From: Agrobacterium vitis
GTDB taxonomy: Bacteria; Pseudomonadota; Alphaproteobacteria; Rhizobiales; Rhizobiaceae
Assembly: GCF_013337045.2 (NCBI RefSeq)
Contig: NZ_CP118259.1
Location: 1,798,001-1,862,000 of the forward strand
Length of the DNA: 64,000 bases
Reading direction: 5' to 3'
Below, piece after piece: positions 62,781-64,000 of this stretch. Below the pieces are notes generated by a model. The model had not been told where the DNA came from. It saw only the letters and a program-made list of their open reading frames with translations, and ran no database searches. Each line of letters starts with the position of its first letter. Position 1 is the stretch's first letter. The position numbers and the translations under genes are program-made.

Positions 62781-63284
62781 TTGAACGCTCCAGACTTTAA
62801 CCAGCATCGCTTTGCGCCGTTGCTGATTGCCGCGGCAATTATTTACCTTGGTCCGGTCAGTATATCTGTCGCAAATGGCATTACGACCGCTCAAGCTCTT
62901 GCTGTTTGTCGATCCACAAGTGTCGAGGAGGCAACGCAAAAGGGAGACCAACTCGGATGGCCCCGAATGCCGGAAGACAAAAATTGGAAATCATCTTACG
63001 AGAGCTATAACAAGGTGACGGTCGACGTCGTTGGATGGTGGGATGAAGAGGCCGGGAGCCGTTTATCATTCTGGGTCGCGACAGGGGTGAATCCCGGCCG
63101 GGCATGCGGCTACAGTTTGACCAACAATGACAGCCTGCTCGCCGACCTAAGGGCTGAACTCGGCAAGCCTGAAAATGAAGATCACAACGAGATCTCTGAC
63201 ACCGCATATTGGCAACGCCCCGGGGCGGAGATTTATTTCACAAAGGTAGGATCATCGTCCTCTTTCACCATGGGCGATAAATAA
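62781..63284 (+). CDS. Putative secreted hypothetical protein
   Basis: 167 residues from a TTG at 62781, with GGAG 9 bases upstream. Signal-peptide-like N-terminus (FAPLLIAAAIIYLGPVSISVANG), then a soluble part with ALAVCRSTSVEEATQKGDQLGW and VNPGRACGYSLTNNDSLLADL. The two Cys might form a disulfide in the periplasm. No family recognised. A hairpin at 63465-63502 may end its mRNA. Confidence 0.65.
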   Translation: MNAPDFNQHRFAPLLIAAAIIYLGPVSISVANGITTAQALAVCRSTSVEEATQKGDQLGWPRMPEDKNWKSSYESYNKVTVDVVGWWDEEAGSRLSFWVATGVNPGRACGYSLTNNDSLLADLRAELGKPENEDHNEISDTAYWQRPGAEIYFTKVGSSSSFTMGDK

Positions 63285-63757
63285 CCGACGAGAAGAACGT
63301 GGGTATCCACGAAATCGAAGCTTGCGTGGCTCGCCCGAGCGTGGGAGCTATCAATTGGCACGTAACGTCGGGCGTTAAAATGGCTGCAAAATAAAATCAG
63401 CAACACCTGCAAGAAGCAGAAAATAACGTCATAAAATCGAATACTTACAAATTGAGAAATAAGGGAATGGAGGCCTCGCCCGGAAGGCCGGAACCTCCAT
63501 TCATTCAAGATTTTACCGGTCATCGGGCCACACTTTCCCGGAAAATTTTTCCATGAAAAATCAATGCCGCTTGCCACACCTGGCCACACTAGTCACAGCC
63601 GTAAACCGATATCGCTGAATCCCGCTTGACTTAAAACGCTCAATGCGTGTGGCGCCGTTTAGGGAGCGTCAGAATTATGCGACAAGGCATTCGGCTGCAC
63701 TATTTTTCGTGTACTTTTATTCTTGCCCATTCATGATTTTACGTGTACGAAAATACC
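63285..63757. other. Intergenic region with a hairpin and possible operator
   Basis: About 470 bases. A hairpin GAATGGAGG (63465-63473) / CCTCCATTC (63494-63502) may end the upstream mRNA. Near the BrnT-like start, CGTGTAC occurs twice (63708-63714 and 63742-63748) flanked by TTTT and AAAA, a candidate autoregulatory site. No gene was recognised; the minus-strand frame at 63233-63589 lacks support. Confidence 0.4.
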
Positions 63758-64000
63758 ATGAAGATAATCTGGGATGAGCCGAAGCGATTGGCCAATCTAC
63801 ACAAGCACGGCTTTGATTTTGCAAACGTGGTCGATTTCAGATGGGAAACGGCGATTATCGATGCAAGCCATTCCAGGCGTATGAAAGCCATTGGTTACTA
63901 TGCGGACGGAACTGCTGTGGTGATTTTCGCCACGCTTGGCACGGAAGCAATGTCCATCATCAGCTTTCGTCCCGCCAGCGCCAAAGAAAGGAAGGCTCTA
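63758..64000 (+). CDS. brnT: BrnT-like type II toxin, C-terminus cut by the window end
   Basis: 81 residues, frame open to the last base. IIWDEPKRLANLHKHGFDFANVVDF, then RRMKAIGYYADGTAVVIFATLG and the beginning of the IISFRPASAKERK motif are the BrnT (DUF4258-like) pattern, a RelE-fold ribonuclease toxin. The partner antitoxin BrnA would be expected just beyond the window. Only the last few residues seem to be missing. Confidence 0.88.
   Translation, partial: MKIIWDEPKRLANLHKHGFDFANVVDFRWETAIIDASHSRRMKAIGYYADGTAVVIFATLGTEAMSIISFRPASAKERKAL

Overview
This is a chromosomal window from an alphaproteobacterium of the order Hyphomicrobiales, most likely Rhizobiaceae (Agrobacterium/Allorhizobium/Rhizobium type). 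The placement rests on a recognisable exoR, a PopZ homologue, a fused secDF, small DUF1127 and Mth938-like genes, the gene order dgt-argS-SPOR-nagZ-scpAB-tatABC-serS-surE-pcm-nlpD, and dispersed palindromic intergenic repeats. No rRNA, tRNA, CRISPR array, prophage or insertion sequence was recognised.

1-24.8 kb is a cobalamin (B12) region in several transcription units. cobD (cut by the window start), cobC, cobB and cobA read leftward with start/stop overlaps. cbiD and cobK read rightward. A second leftward operon holds cbiX, a DUF429-like/cobH fusion, cobL, cobI, a cbiG/cobJ fusion, an unknown membrane-anchored gene and cobM, followed by a nucleoside hydrolase. A third leftward operon starts at a clear cobalamin riboswitch (about 24.4-24.77 kb) and runs: small membrane protein, cobP, cobW, cobN, cobO. 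The set mixes genes usual in the aerobic route (cobN, cobW, cobK, cobL, cobH) with genes usual in the anaerobic route (cbiX, cbiG, cbiD); no cobG or cobF is seen here. Non-B12 genes among them are cheD, a GNAT acetyltransferase, a TSUP (TauE/SafE) permease and a ParDE toxin-antitoxin pair.

24.8-51.7 kb is mostly conserved housekeeping: a lipoprotein, DUF1127, trmFO, then a block for protein export and envelope work (phytoene-synthase-like and Mth938-like homologues of complex I assembly factors, secDF, yajC, nlpD-like, pcm, surE, serS, tatCBA), chromosome segregation (scpB, scpA), cell-wall recycling (nagZ), a large SPOR protein, argS, dgt, erpA, xthA and exoR.

51.7-61 kb carries a FadL-type outer-membrane protein, valS, popZ, a TolC-type outer-membrane factor and a second Pcm-like methyltransferase. 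From 61 kb to the end the window is lower in GC and holds poorly known genes, ending in a truncated BrnT-like toxin gene. The most unusual non-coding signal is a two-hairpin repeat present three times between 58.2 and 62.1 kb, each time directly 3' of a gene and in its sense orientation, with outer stems that differ in sequence but still pair.
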